Shown piece after piece: positions 1 to 12,618 of a DNA stretch of 64,000 nt. The stretch lies in NCBI GenBank assembly GCA_025766275.1, contig JAFKAC010000016.1, positions 1,054,001 through 1,118,000 of the forward strand. The letters are read 5' to 3'. Within the stretch, counting starts at the first letter, position 1. The number at the start of each line of letters is the position of its first letter. Below the pieces are notes generated by a model. It saw nothing but the letters and a program-made list of their open reading frames with translations. It ran no database searches and was not told the origin of the DNA. Made by a program: the position numbers and the translations under genes. Source of the stretch: Lactarius indigo. Its lineage: Eukaryota; Basidiomycota; Agaricomycetes; Russulales; Russulaceae.

Positions 1-17
1 AGCAGGCAGACCGAGAG

Positions 18-527
18 TCAAGAGGATCGATGTCGAGGGCACCATGGTTCACAACTATGGACGCTTGTTATACTGGGCCTCCAACGAAGGTAAATTCTGT
101 CAGAATGAGGGTAAGCGATTGCTTCGAGTGGAGCCAATAAAAGTGTCGCCCCAAAGGGGAGATGTAGACAGGCTAGGACGATGAGCAGTGAGACGCCGAG
201 GCTGCGGGGGCTCTGAACAGATAGAGTCGATGATCTTACAGGCCAGAAAACAGAGGACTTATATACGGGAGCAAGGATACTAGCATGGTAGTAAGGACGT
301 CTAGCATGAATACTGAAAATCGTTGTAACCCCGGTCAGCGAAAACTTGTGGTGGCGAACAAGCCGTGCGGCGGTCGTCAGTACATGGTAGTCACGTAGCA
401 GCACCACTTCGTTGTCTTGAGACACACTTTGTGCACAAATAGGCTGGAAATGGACCCAGAGCAGATACATGACAGAAAGCCGCGGAAGAGCTTCAAGTTT
501 GAAATGACATGTAGTGCCTGGTCCCAT
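18..527 (-). CDS. Uncertain ORF with a hydrophobic segment
   Basis: This 169-codon open frame is the only sizeable one in the first 1.1 kb. Its second half contains a membrane-like stretch (about residues 108-138, rich in L, V, A). No family was recognised, and the frame could be chance or one exon of a larger minus-strand membrane protein running off the left edge. The interval from 528 to 1174 shows nothing else I can support, apart from the 3' flank of the GH16 gene. Codon use and splice sites do not settle the matter, so this is a placeholder call. Confidence 0.18.
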   Translation of the reverse strand: MGPGTTCHFKLEALPRLSVMYLLWVHFQPICAQSVSQDNEVVLLRDYHVLTTAARLVRHHKFSLTGVTTIFSIHARRPYYHASILAPVYKSSVFWPVRSSTLSVQSPRSLGVSLLIVLACLHLPFGATLLLAPLEAIAYPHSDRIYLRWRPSITSVHSCEPWCPRHRSS

Positions 528-1174
528 AGAGACCCAAAGAGGCTAATCCAAATGCGGATCGCTGCGATTCCTAAACGTATTTATCGCCGTGCAAGAAATA
601 TTCTTAGGCCCCCACTACATTCGAAATCGCTCTCCGAGGCAAGTTCCGCCCAACAACGGTGAAAGGTGTTCAATTTATGCCGAAAGCTTGCTGCCCTGCT
701 GTCCTGTGAGGTGAAAATGCATCCTGTTCGCAGACACTGACCAGTGAGTCACCAGTGCGGATAAAACAGACGCCACAAAGTCGAGGAAGGAGCAATTGAG
801 CACTGATCCTTCGTCTGGTCGTCGCAAAACCTCGACAAGTATATCCTATTATAAAACTGACAGATGGCGCCTCCGCGGCAACCAGCGCTATTACAAGGTC
901 CGCTACACACAAAAGCGAGTACATACAGTATGAGAAGCCTCTAATATGGTATAAGTAGGTGAGGTCCATCCCGGAGAACAATCTGGCGACAGAACAACCT
1001 TCATCGTATCGTGTTGGGAGTGTCCGTCTGTGTCTCCGCTCCAAAACAACACGACTCGACGGGAGCGTCTCTCCTTCGTCCAACATTTTGAGTCCAATGA
1101 CAAGTTGCGCTACTCCCGTCAGACATTGCACCGTCCTCGGAGAAGCAGAGCTGCGAGGGACATACCTGGGCAGA

Positions 1175-2839
1175 TCATAATGCGATGAAGAGCACGAGGA
1201 TGGCGGCCAGTCCAGCAAGACCGAGCACGCCCGTGGAGCCGTGGCTGTGACTTGCGCCGCTGAAAGGTGCTTGAATGTCGACGGCAGCCGATGTGCCAAA
1301 CACGCGCACGTATCGGACCTCAAAGTATGCGTTGTCATAGCCGCTCGGCGGACCAAACACGTAGTCGTTGACGCAGAAGCCCGAGCACGTCTGATAGAAG
1401 GTTGTGGGGTTACCAGCTGCGTACGCACCGCTCCGTCAGTTGAGTTGGAATGTCAACGACGGTTGGTGCACTCACCAAAGTCTATTCACATGGAGAAAAC
1501 GAGTGCAGCCGTGTCGTCAGGCCCTCTGTGTGAGATCGCGCACGATAGGATAGACGTACCTCCACACAACGTGATGTCAAATATAAGGTTCTGCGCCTGA
1601 AAGAATCTTTCGATTTCGCAGCCAGTAGACGGGAAATTCGCGACCGGTGTGCCGAAGGCCGAAGTATCGATACTGCTGGAATTGTCCTGTAACGAGCTTG
1701 GAACGTCGCTGCGCTACGAAATCGACTCAACAACTGTCGATCGAGGTCGACGGGGGGACGACGTACCGAGAAGAACCAAACACTGATCCATAGAGAGGAC
1801 ACGGTTGGTTACGAGCACGTGACATTAATTAAGAGAAATATCCACGCACGAGATGCCCGTCGTTGCGAACTCTGTGATGAACACGCCTCCACCAGCAGCT
1901 GCAAAGGCAGCGCCGAAGGACCTCGGGTCAGGGACTCCTATTGAGCAGCCCGAGTTCGAATTCACTTGGTAATTGCAGTCGGTGGTGTTGACGAGGGTAC
2001 TCGTCTGCGTCGCATTGACGACGGTGCAGCCTGGCTGGGTGTGCACGGCTATCTGTGAATTGGCCACCAGGTTGACGGCCTCGAACGTGTCGATCTCGCC
2101 GCCGTTGGGCCATCCTGGCCCCTGAGACCAGAATGCGGGCCATACAGAGCACTAAGGCGGAGCGAATGAGTCAGCGCATGCTTTGACGGGGAGTGAGAGA
2201 GCACGGGCAGAGTCGGGCTCGCGTCGAGAGTACGGAGTGTTTTTTTTTTTTTGAGCGGGGCCCGCGAAACCCCCATCACGCAGAGCTCCGGTAATAAAAT
2301 GGTGACTCACCCCGTACGGGACATGTAGCATGTCCGTGACCCACACGCTGCCGACCGTAAAGTAGTCCCTGGTCGCAATGCGTACGGAATTGCGCTGCTG
2401 ATTGAACTGCAGGTTGTCGGTCTTGTTGTCGACCTTCATGATCGCATTCCCCGCCGCATTGACGAACGCGAGCTGCTGCTTCGAGGCTTCCGACGCGGTC
2501 ACGAAACTGCAAATGAAAGATGATGACGGCAGGCACACGCGTCGGTCAGGACAGGTCAGGACAGGACAGATACGTATGAGGCACGGCACTACGGCCGCGC
2601 TGAACGCGCACGTACTTGGCGGCGCCGTTAGTGAGGTTATCATCTATGACGTGCGTGGCTTGAGTGGGAGCGAAAAAAACAGCCGCCGGACCCAAATTCT
2701 GCAACTCACAGTGCCCGTAGAAGTCCCACTCGTCAAAGAAGTTCTTCCCGACGTACTCCTTGACCAAGCCGTATTCCGCTGCTTGAATGACGGCAGGGAG
2801 AGCGAGAGCTAAGGCGAGGATAGAGGTCGAGGACAGCAT
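1175..2839 (-). CDS. GPI-anchored GH16 beta-glucanase-like protein
   Basis: A secreted glycoside hydrolase family 16 protein, expected to cut beta-1,3(4)-glucans at the cell surface or wall. The start at 2839 opens a signal peptide (about residues 1-20). Exons at 2839-2710 and 2643-2616 join to give WDFYGHYDNLTNGAAK, typical of the fungal subfamily. The catalytic ExDxxE motif reads GEIDTFE (2080-2100), after CSVWPAFWSQGPGWPNG. Later exons give FGTPVANFPSTGCEIERFF and a C-terminal YFEVRYVRVFG block. The protein ends with a small-residue region (SGASHSHG) and a hydrophobic tail, the signature of a GPI-anchor signal. Introns are short with GT-AG borders and also fall near 2300, 2150, 1815 and 1450. 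The exact joins in the 1560-1830 part are inferred. Family assignment is firm; exact substrate is not. Confidence 0.9.
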
Positions 2840-3427
2840 TGTTCAAGTCCACAGTGGTCGTGGAGAGACGCAGGCAAAGGCGTGAGATGGCTCCACGAGG
2901 GTGAATTTTGTGAAGGTGGGCCATAGCTGTGATCAATAGAAAGTCTTTATAACGAGACGAAATTCGAGCAGAAAAGATGACATGGGAAACGCAGCGAGCC
3001 AAGGAAGAGTACAGGGAATGATATGTCAGACCCGGGAAAAAGAAGACTATGGCATCAGTAGAGAGAGCCTACGAATCACCGTGGTGGCTACAGAGCGGAG
3101 AACTTGGCATGTGCATTCCAGGACCCGATCAATACACCAAGATCCAATACGCGCATCAGTTCCCACGCATGCGACACCCTGTCTGCAATCCTCTCTAGCT
3201 TTATCCATAAGGATTCCTGTCGTACTCTCTGGAGAGATACGGAGAATGCAACATAAGCGTGTTTATTCTCAAAAAATGCCTATCTATCAAAGAAGAATAC
3301 GGTATATGAAGTGACTTCCTTAAGTAAAAAAATAAATCATGGGCGTCTCAGATACGCGCTCGGCGTCCTGCGACCCACACTGCACTATATAACTCGGGAT
3401 TTGGTTCCGTTCTCCATTGATTCATTT

Positions 3428-4553
3428 TCACAGCTGCTTCTGTAATGCTGCCTGCTGCGCAGAGAGCGTCGTCGAGACGGCAGGACACCCCTTTCCGGGC
3501 CCAAAGAGGTTCTGCAACGTAACGAGCGCGGTGTTGACGCGCGAGAGCTTCGACTGGACAGAGTTGTCGAGTGGGTAAGACACCTTCACGGACGGGTTGT
3601 TCACCGCGTGGCCTGCAAGGACGTCACCGACGAGATGCTGTGCAGAATACACGAATGAGTGAACGAAGGAGCGACAAGACTGGTGACCACCACGCACCTG
3701 GTTGAACGTCGCCTGGTCTGGGGGACAGGAGCAGGGAACCTTGATCGGCTTCCCATCTGCACCGTTGACGGCACCATCACAGTCGCCGGACCCTGTGGTT
3801 CGCGAATAAGTACCTATCAGAGCAAATTGAGGGATATTAGCTTACCAGTCGGGTTCTTTCCGGCGGTGAAACCGAGCGGGGGTGCGACTGCCTCGATCTG
3901 CGCGGCAGATGGCGCACCAGATGCGGGAGCTGGAGATGCTGCGGGCTTGGGTGAAGCTGCAGGAGATGGCGAGGATGAGGGCGAAGGCGAGGGTTTCACT
4001 GCTGGAGGTGGGGGAGTTCCTGCGTTAATAGCTGCAGCTTGTGCCTGGAAAGTCGTCGAGACGACTGGACAGCCCTTCCCAGGTCCATTGAGATTCTGTA
4101 GTGTCACGCTCGCGGCGTTGATGCGGGCGAGTTGCGACCCCTTTGAGTTATCTTCGGGGAAAGAAATGCCGACAGAAGGGTTATTGATGACGTGCCCAGC
4201 GGCGACATTCTTGTTCAGTTCCTGGCGAATGTGGTCAGAATCAGAAAACATCAGACGGAGATGTAGATTTTACCTGGACAAAGGTTTGGCGATCCGGTGG
4301 GCATGCGCAGGGAATCTTGATGGGTTGTCCATTGGCACCATTCACGGCACCGTCACAATCACCGGTGCCTACGAGTCCAATTCATTAAACATTTTTTTCC
4401 TAAATAGGCGAACAACGTACCAGTCGGGTTCACACCGGATTGGAAGCCGAATTGGGGAATAAGGGCCTCGTTCACATCTCGTCGAGAAATGGGGATAGAC
4501 GACACCGTCACCGCGAGGACGACAAGAGGGACAGTGTTAGATAGGAACTTCAT
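3428..4553 (-). CDS. Secreted two-domain TGDCDGAV-type protein, copy 1
   Basis: A small secreted protein of a family common in Agaricomycetes but of unknown function. The start at 4553 opens a signal peptide followed by a dibasic SRRD site. The mature protein has two copies of one domain: a FG(F/W)xxGxNPTG lead, TGDCDGAVNG, PC-x-CPPD, an AGxxxNNPSV segment, an (L)xRxNAAxVTLQN helix-like block and GCPxxSTT-xAQQA. Each domain carries four conserved cysteines. A Pro/Ser/Ala-rich linker (near 3910-4030) joins the two domains. Introns follow NPTG and follow the CPPD block in both domains, so the exon pattern itself is duplicated. It is transcribed away from the oxygenase gene at 5016. It is the intact relative of the copies at 10.3-11.2 and 12.6-13.9 kb. 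Confidence 0.75.
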
Positions 4554-5015
4554 GGCGAATCGCGAGTAAGTGACAGGTCTCAGTATAAAGATAGACGAGT
4601 GAGCAAGCTCAGAGAAAACGCTCAGCGTGAGTAGAAAAAATGGGTATCCGACACAGTCGGTAAAGGAGCGTACTGGGAGAATGGAGGAAGAGGGTCACTG
4701 GCAGTGAGATGAGCATCTGCCAGTAGTACGATCGGACTTTATATTCAGGCCATCCAGATCAATGACAGAGAATCACTGTCTCCATCCCGACGAGGATAAT
4801 ATTAGGAGGCCCAATAAGCAGCGAAGGGCAAGATGCATCATTGTTGTTGTTGTTGTTGTTATACCCTGACTGCCGCCCGCACGTACAGTGGCAGTGGCAC
4901 AACGCCTACTACTGAATTCGAAGGAATATTTGATTGTTTCGAGACGACCCCGGACCGTCGTTCCCGAATGATGTCTTCCTCAGACGTACCTAGACGACCT
5001 GTGCTACTGGCGGAA
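4554..5015. promoter_or_regulatory. Divergent intergenic region, secreted protein / oxygenase
   Basis: The 462 bp between two genes read in opposite directions must contain both promoters. A TTG microsatellite lies at about 4841-4860. No operator or TATA box stands out clearly enough to name. Confidence 0.4.
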
Positions 5016-6582
5016 ATGCGGACAGAGAGCACCTTTGAAGACATTCCAGTAATGTGAACTGCAGTGTTTCGCCGAAATCAAGGGGCCTGCCGTTAACGTT
5101 TGTGATAGAGATCTCAAGGGTGCAACATCTACTGATCCGGCTGTGAGGAGAGAAATTGCTGACCAGATCCGCGATGCGTCGATCAACGTCGGTTTTTTTT
5201 ATGGTACGAGTGCAGTGTGTGCAACCTCTTCCCTACCCTTCATCACGCGGAACTCGCAGTCAAGGGCCATGGGATTCCAACTTCTACCGTCTCTGGCGCG
5301 CACTCTGCCGCCCAAAATTTTTTTGCTCTCCCTGAATCTACAAAAATGAAGGTATGGACCTTGTTTCAGGAGCGCTCGCCTTGAAGCGCCACCCGTGGTG
5401 ACCGGCTAGTTCGACGATCCTCCCAGCTCGATATCCACAAGAGTCAGAACTACAAAGGGTACACGGCGCTGCTTGGAGAAAATACGAATCCAGAGAATAG
5501 CGGGGACGTTCACGAAGGATTTGATTTGGGTTGGGAAGATCCTGGCACGGGTGCCGTGAGGTCTTCGAAGGAAGACGGCTCCATGGCCGGCGAGAATATT
5601 TGGCCGGATGATACTCTCCTTCCCGGTTTCCGCCAAGCCGTGCTCGAATACTAGCAAGTCGTTTTTACAAGTGTCGCCATCTGTGGACTCACGATAATTC
5701 AAGCTACGCGGTGGTGCGCCTTGGGCAGTATTTGTTCCCCTTGTTCGCCCTCGCCCTCGACCTCCCTGAGGACTTCTTTTCTGACAAGGTAGGACGACTG
5801 TAATTTGTAACTTACATGTCGTGCGACTAACAGGCGCCTGGACAGATAACCAAACCGGCGGCGATAATGCGCCTGCTGTATTATCCCCCTCAAATAGGCG
5901 TTGTAGATGACCGGACAATTGGTATTGGTGCACACACTGAGTACGTGAGCAAGTGAAACCCAAAAAAAAAAAAGTCTACTGCGGCTAATAAGTGAATCAC
6001 CAGTTACGAGGTCGCTCTGTCCCCTTCTAAGCTTGCGCTCTCAAAGGGAGCTGATGCACGCGCCGGCAGTGTTTCACAATCCTTTGGCAGCAGGACGAGA
6101 TCAGCGCCCTACAAGTTCTGAACGCAGCTGGGAAGTGGATCCATGCGGTCCCTATCCCCGGTTCGCTCGTCGTCAAGTAATCTCCTTTTTTTTTTTTTGT
6201 CCGTCTACATCCGGCCTCTCACCTCATCACTCGCAGCCTCGGGGACCAGCTCGCGCGCTGGACGAGTGCGTTCGGCATTATCAAACCATCCTGGTCGCAC
6301 ATGTCGAACTGACACGCTACAGACGACGTATTCAAATCCACCATGCATCGCGCCGTAAACCGCTCTGGTGTTGCACGCTACTCCATTCCACTATTTTTCG
6401 GGACGGATTACAATGTGTTGCTCAAGGTAAGCATGTGTGTCGAGCTGGTATTCATGCGTTGGCTGATAGTATGAGCCCAGGCGATACCTAGCTGCGTGTC
6501 TGAGGACTCTCCACCCAAATACGAAGTTGTGACCGCTGGAGAATATGTCAAGTCGCGACTGGAGGCGACTTATGTACTCTAA
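5016..6582 (+). CDS. 2-oxoglutarate/Fe(II) dioxygenase, IPNS-like
   Basis: A non-haem iron, 2-oxoglutarate-dependent oxygenase of the isopenicillin-N-synthase-like fold; substrate unknown. I built eleven exons: 5016-5053, 5109-5203, 5260-5351, 5427-5653, 5704-5788, 5834-5940, 6004-6010, 6070-6176, 6237-6265, 6323-6426 and 6481-6582. They sum to 993 nt, an intact frame of 330 residues. The N-terminal domain reads IPVIDLKGATSTDPAVRREI and FFYVKGHGIP. The iron ligands are the His and Asp of GAHTDYECFTI and the His of FKSTMHRAV; the 2-oxoglutarate-binding RxS is in ARYSIPLFFG. The C-terminus is the usual PPKYEVVTAGEYVKSRL. The iron-binding Asp codon is completed by a 7-nt exon. Intron 4 (5654-5703) appears to use a GC donor. 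A long minus-strand frame over 5406-5963 is a shadow. Confidence 0.88.
6004..6010 (+). other. 7-nt micro-exon of the oxygenase gene
   Basis: The exon before it ends in GA at 5940. The micro-exon adds T-TAC-GAG, which completes the metal-binding Asp and adds Tyr and Glu. The next exon starts at 6070 with TGT TTC ACA. Introns of 63 nt (5941-6003) and 59 nt (6011-6069) flank it, both GT-AG. Without these seven bases the HxD motif is lost and the frame breaks. Confidence 0.75.
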
Positions 6583-6813
6583 ATAGTTTGGGGCTTTTGA
6601 ATTTCCTTTGTAGGATAGGCAGTGGAACCTCTTTCCGAGTCAAGATCACGCATGATTACCTAATGTGTTCAGTTGAATATTTGCACGTGTTTGTTGTGGC
6701 TCTACCCTAAACGCTCATCTTCCTCATCGACCACGACGACGACGACGGCAGTGACAACAACGATAGCATTATCGACAGCAGATTTCACAGAAACACCTAA
6801 ATTTGCATCTAAA

Positions 6814-9373
6814 ATGGCCGCAACAGAAGAGGCTACTGGTCCTCTTCGCGGCGCACAGCAAGCATTTGTTGAGCAGAAAGTCCGGTGTGTAATCCCCAAT
6901 GTTCGTAACTCACACTGGTGCTTATCTGCCACCTCCCCTCCCCCCAAGTCTTCTCGGCGGCCTCGGTTCTACAAAACAGCTTTTGTCCGACTTCCGTGTC
7001 TTCAACAAAGATTCATGGACCATACGCTACCCCAAGTTGAGCACCAAAGCCGAAGAGGCGGGGCCATCACCAAAGCGCCGCGGCGTGCGCCGGTCTCTTT
7101 CCTTCATGGATGATCCATCCTCGGAGACCGACGTCATCCTCGAGAGGAGCCTTACCCGCTCACTCACCCTCGCTTCGATCGCGGATGCTCAGGAGAATGA
7201 TGCCGGCGAGTCCCCGTCGGATCCGGACGTCGGCGGGAGACTCATCCCCGAGTCTGAGGTCTCCGACTTCCACGTCTTTCGCCTTGACCTCAATCTCGGT
7301 CATCACGGTTCCTCGGCAGCCGCGGGAGCCCTCGTCTCGCAGCTTGAAAAAGTTTCGATTGCCAACCTCGTGGACGAACGCATGGCCGCTTCTTCGCAGC
7401 ACATCGACAGACTGTGCGTTCGCGTGGAGGACACGTCCTCCAAGGTTCTCGTTACCGGCGACCTGAACGCCGGAAAGTCCACTTTTGTCAATGCTCTCCT
7501 CCGACGCACCGTCATGCCCATCGATCAGCAGCCCTGCACCACGGCGTTCTGCGAAGTACACGACTTTTCGGAGAACAACAATGTGGAGGAAGTACACGTC
7601 ATCAAGGATGCGGCTGCCTACGACATCGGCGACGAGTCCACGTACAAGCGCGCCCACCTCGGCGATTTGGACCGCATCATGGATGACGAGGAAAAGCCGT
7701 CGATTCTCAAACTTTATCTCAACGATTCGCGACCCCTTAATCAATCACTCTTGAATAATGGCGTCGTGGACATCTCTCTCATCGACGCGCCCGGACTCAA
7801 TCGCGACAGTGTCAAGACAACGGCATTGTTTGCGCGACAAGAGGAGATCGATGTCGTTGTCTTCGTTGTCTCCGCCGAGAATCATCTCACGGAGTCGGCA
7901 CGGAATTTCCTCAAGAACGCGAGCAACGAGAAGGCTTACCTGTTTATCGTCGTGAACAAGTTTGATCAGATCAAGAACAAGGAGAAGTGCCGGCGCATGG
8001 TTCTCGAGCAAATCAAGGAACTTAGCCCTCGCACGTACGAGGACGCAAACGACTTAGTTCACTTCGTCGATTCGCTCGTAGGCAAGGACGACTCGTCGTT
8101 CGAGGATCTCGAAGCTTCCTTGCGTTCCTTCGTGCTTGTCAAGCGTGCCAAGTCGAAGCTCAATCCCGCCTCGACGTATCTATCAAACCTTCTTTCCGAC
8201 ATCGAGCTCCTCGTTGGCGCGAATGCCATTGTTGCGCAAGCAGAGATTGCGCATGCTAAGGGGGATCTCGACGCCGCGCGGCCTGTGCTAGAGCGGATGA
8301 AGAACAGCCGGGAGGCGCTTGAAGAAGCACTAGAATCCGTAGAAGAGCAGGGGGCGCGCTCTGCAAGTAGCAAGACACAACGGACGCTCATGAATGCGCT
8401 AGACCGGGTCGGCCAGGGTCTTCCTGGGCTTTCCTCGGTGCAAATGCCCTCGTATCCCGGCTTGCTCAACCTGTTGGATTACGCGCGAGACGTTCGCAAG
8501 GCCCTTCTTACGAGTCTCGATATGGCGGTCAAGCTTGCAGAGGACGACGCGCGAGTCATTGCATCTTCTGGTGTCCAGGAGGTCCTCACCCTTGGCGACG
8601 AGTATCTCCCAGAAGGCGTTGAGCGCTCTCGCCGCGTGTTTATGCCCGAGGCAATGTTCAGCACCCGTCGTACACGTGACGGCAGGCGGAGGGTTCGCAG
8701 CAACAGCGCCGTCGTCGCCGGCGGCACACTCGGCCTAGGTATTGGTCTTGCAACGCGCCAAGAAATGCTCCAGCCGACGTTCTTCGATATCCTCGACGCG
8801 CCGCACAACTTCTGGATTTATTTCTGCGGAGGAAAGGAAGGAGAGGAGGAGAAAGAGCAAAGCGCCATCGGGATCGTTTCCGTCGCCATCGGCGTGGTCA
8901 CGATGATCGGTGGGAAGTCCATTGGCCTTCACGGATTCGTAGAGGGCGTCATGCACATCACTAACATACTCTCCGACGAGAACACACGAAAATGGGGCGC
9001 GGCAATACTTGGCACGTTCGCCGTCGGAACTGCCGCGTACTTGGTCCTCGAACTCCCCAACTCAGTCCCGCGCACCATCGGCAGGCGCATCCATTACTCC
9101 CTCATCAATCCTGCTGGCGGACCAGGGCCCAAAGAGGAGCTGTTTGTGGACGCCCACGCGGCACGAGTCTCGCGCGAGACTCGCAAAGTGCTTCGCCTCG
9201 CGTCGTGGGACCTGAAGGAGCGCTTCCGCGTCGCGATGGACGAACGTTCGCGCGAGGTGCGGGGCGCAGAAGAGACGGAGCGTCGTGCGATTCGTGCGAA
9301 GGAATGGTTCACAGAGGTCGGACAGAGGACTGCTGGTATTCGCGAACAGGCCGGTTTGGTTTCGTTGTCGTGA
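6814..9373 (+). CDS. FZO1: Mitofusin, outer mitochondrial membrane fusion GTPase
   Basis: The fungal mitofusin, a dynamin-family GTPase that tethers and fuses outer mitochondrial membranes. One intron (6885-6948, GT-AG) joins a short first exon to the long second one, giving 831 residues. The join yields QQAFVEQKVRLLGGLGSTKQ, which continues smoothly into LLSDFRVFNKDSWTIRYP. G1 is GDLNAGKS (about residue 192), G3 is DAPGL and G4 is NKFD. Two hydrophobic segments lie near the C-terminus (IGIVSVAIGVVTMIGG and WGAAILGTFAVGTAAYLVLE), as expected for a double-pass protein with both ends in the cytosol, followed by a charged C-terminal heptad-like region. I chose the ATG at 6814. An upstream in-frame ATG at 6673 would add a Ser/Thr-rich low-complexity stretch and looks like leader. 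Length and order match the family. Confidence 0.95.
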
Positions 9374-10329
9374 TACGGTATGTGCACGTATTGCACCGTG
9401 AATCGGCCTAGCTAACTACGTCTCTTGCAGGTGGTACATACACCCCCACCTTATGACCTCGCATGGCCAGCCGCTCTGACTGCGCTGCTGCCCCTTGTTC
9501 TGTCTTTACTACACATTCAAATTCCCACGTCGTTCTCGTTCACTTAGATGGGGGGGCCTCGCTTCTCGCACATTCATTTACTTCCTTTTACCTTAACGTG
9601 TTCCTCGCCTTATGTCCTCCTACGTTACTTCACTGACGATGTATGATTTCTAATCCTGGTACGGGTGACATTGAGTAGGCACTCGCGGATGTGCGACCTT
9701 GGTAAATGTGACCATGTTCGCCTCAGACATGCAGCAGCAAGTACTACATTGAAGATGATGAAAAGCGAGGCGTGCAAGGGCCTTTCCGTGAACCTCTTCT
9801 GTAACGGCATTGTCAAGCGAATGACGCCAGTGGCTGCGCTCTTTGAGCCGCTCGACTAGCACCTCTGCCTCCTAACCTTCACAAGCTTCACCCCTTGCAC
9901 CGTTGCAATATTTTTATTTTGGGGTCCTGGCGCGCTACTTTCGTGTGCGGGATCATGCATCATGCCTTGACCGTGCACTTGCGCGTTCGACGCTAGACAG
10001 CCAGCAACGACGCAGACTGCGGTGAGTTCCACCGTTGAACGTTGGGACCGGGACCTTGGTAAGGCTCTCGTCCTTGTCTTTTTCCATGTCGAAAGGCGCA
10101 TTCAAACGACATAACTTAGGGCGTCGTTGTATGCGCCCCTCGCTACCGCTCTGGAAAATGACGTGCTTTCTCCTTCTGATCCGCACCATCACCGACGGAC
10201 GCCAGAAAGCACTAGTTGGTTCCCTTGGTCGCTTGCCGCTTCAGGCAGGCCATTTCCTGCAAGTTCTGCGACCGACTAGAGTCGGTGCTTCGCTTCCGGG
10301 TCTAGTGTTCCTTTCGAAGAAGATGGGGG

Positions 10330-11210
10330 GAAATCGCCGTCGACGAGGATGACTCGGTGTTCCTTTCTTTCCTGGTGTCCCTTCGAAATGCAAAGTCGGT
10401 CCTGCATAGATGCCACCGTTCGGGTGGTTTGCTGGAATAAATCCAACAGGTGAGTTGTTTTCGACGTCGCAACCCACAATACAGCAATGCCTTGACTGTG
10501 ACTGCACAGTTATCGCTTGTTGGCAGCTACTGTACCGCCAACGCCAGCTACTCCATTAACAACCCTTCGGCGCAGGTTCCATTTGGTGAGGGTACCGGAT
10601 GTCCAATCGAATCGACCACGCTTTCAGCTCAGCAGGCCGCGTCGCTTGCTGGGCTACAGATTCCGAACAACCCGCCTCAGTCTTCTACGGCTCCCAGAAT
10701 GACATCTCTGAGCAGTCCGTCGTTATCTCTCAGTCTTTCCCGATCGCCCCCCCATCTCCATCTCACAATGAGCCCTCATCTACTGTTATCGACCCGACCT
10801 CGAGTCCTTCCCTCCAAGTTCCTTAACAAGCGTACCTCCCTCGTCTCCCATCGTGGCGCCGCGTCGACCCGCGCGCCCCTTCCTCTACTGTTATTAATCC
10901 AACTAAGACTTCTTTTTATCCCGAGTTCCTCGTTGTAGTGATGAGTGCGCCTTCCTCCACTCTTTCTGCTTCTCCGATCGGGGACCAAGTCGGCACCATT
11001 TCTCCGCTTCTGGTTGGAAAGCCATCAAAGAATCCGATAGGCTCACCTCTCGCGTTCCGCTGATCGTCACCAATGGTGGTTCCGGTGACTGCGACAGGGC
11101 CGTTGACGGCACCGACGGGCTCTCCGTCGTTATTTCCTGTTCCTGGTAGCCTGATCGGAACACTCGCAACTCCAAGGACGGTGCGTTGGTCAATGCCGCA
11201 TGCGTGTCAC
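10330..11210 (+). pseudogene. Dead copy of the secreted TGDCDGAV-type gene
   Basis: This is the left duplicate of the gene at 12619. The lead PPFGWFAGINPTG survives around 10410-10450, but an in-frame TAG stands just before it, where the working copy has Leu (TTG), and the dibasic site is lost. The exon carrying the first TGDCDGAV-PC-x-CPPD block is missing. The sequence resumes with SYSINNPSAQVPFGEGTGCP and IESTTLSAQQAASLAG. The second domain is visible at about 10985-11200 as DQVGTISPLLVGKPSKNPIG and SGDCDRAVDGTDG, again interrupted by a TAG where a Cys-Pro region should be. It cannot encode the family product. Confidence 0.75.
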
Positions 11211-12618
11211 TCCAGAAACCATCAATAGATCACCGCGTCCGACTATCGCATTCTTTCTTTTCTTTGTTCTTTTTATAGGCCGTCAAGTATTTGGATTCAT
11301 TCGCAAACTGATGCCAACTCTTCCGAGTTCTTCGATGGTAGCTTCGTGAGAGAGCGACTGGTGATCGATGATCCCGTCAGACGAGTCGGCGAACCCCAGC
11401 ACATCGTTCTATCCCGGCGGCTCAAGGCGCGAGGTTACGGGCTTCCATTCGTACGAAAGAACCTGAGGCTCAGAGGCTGGGAAATGGATGTTCATATTAC
11501 CAAAACAGGATGCACCATCATATCTGTGCTTTGAGGGTGTGCACGGCTCTCCTCGTGGTCTCAGGGCCTTTCCTTTGCCCGACGCTTAAGCTGCGCTTCC
11601 CTTTGTTCTATCTTTATAACACCATCACCTTCCGCGTTCTCACATCATTGTCAGATGAGAGAGGCTTTGCTTCTTGCACACTCGTTTTCTCCTTTACACG
11701 TCTTACGCCCTCCTACGTTACGTCACTGATGGTATTCCGTGCGTTGTCGCCGTCGAGTAGGCCATCGCAGGGGTTCAATCTCGGGTTCTGTAAGCCTTTG
11801 CTCCTTTTGCTTTTATATCGACATTCACTGAGTACCGCATTGGAGTCGTCGGTGAGTTTTCCGAGTCGCATGGCCGATTACCCGTAGTTCAGAAAATTCG
11901 TGCATCTTCGCCCCTCTATGTCCGTGAAAAACGAAAGGTGAAGATGTGTAGCGACCTTTTAGCGAAGCTTTCGGACGAGCTTACTGTATCGCCAGCTTCC
12001 GTCCGGATTTATTGCCATAGTCTCAAAAATCTGTCATGAATCGACGCGATCGTCCGAACCACGGAGTTTCTGCCTTCGCGAATGACGGACTTCTGTAGTA
12101 CGCTCTTAGGCCAATCAATCAACCTCTTCGACCTTTTGCTTCTTCCGGGATTGTAGTCGATTGCATTGAATGGGCCTGTGCGTAGTACGTGTTCAAGATA
12201 CCTCCTTCTGTGAGGTCCTTCCGTGATAATGCGTTTGCGTATTCGACAACAGAAAACCCACGGCGGTGGCTGGATCTCGAGAAATCCTTCCGCTGCTCTG
12301 GGACCTTGAATGGCTTCAAAATTCCTCAGATGATTGACCACAACGTCGCTGGCTTTTTCCCTGTCGAAAGCGCGATCAACGACGTGATTTCCACCGACGT
12401 ATGGCAGACGCGTCCTACCACTGGCACTTCTCTTCCTTCTTCCCTTCTCTTTCCGATCCGCACCCGTGGTTGATGCCTGCAACCATCTACTTTATAAAAG
12501 ACATGAACCCCAGACAAAATCTCTGCTACTCACCAACGACGGCTATATTCTTTCTAGTTTCACCTCTGCGAGCTCGCGACACAAGTTGCTTCCAAGTTCC
12601 ATATCGTCCTAGAAGAAC

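Noticed and set aside
5406..5963. Long minus-strand ORF of 185 codons
   Set aside because: It overlaps oxygenase exons 4-6 whose plus-strand translation matches a known fold with correct splice sites.
6673..6813. Upstream ATG for FZO1
   Set aside because: It would add a Ser/Thr-rich stretch encoded by an ACG/TCA-type microsatellite. The ATG at 6814 leads directly into the conserved VEQK-LL-KQLLSD region.
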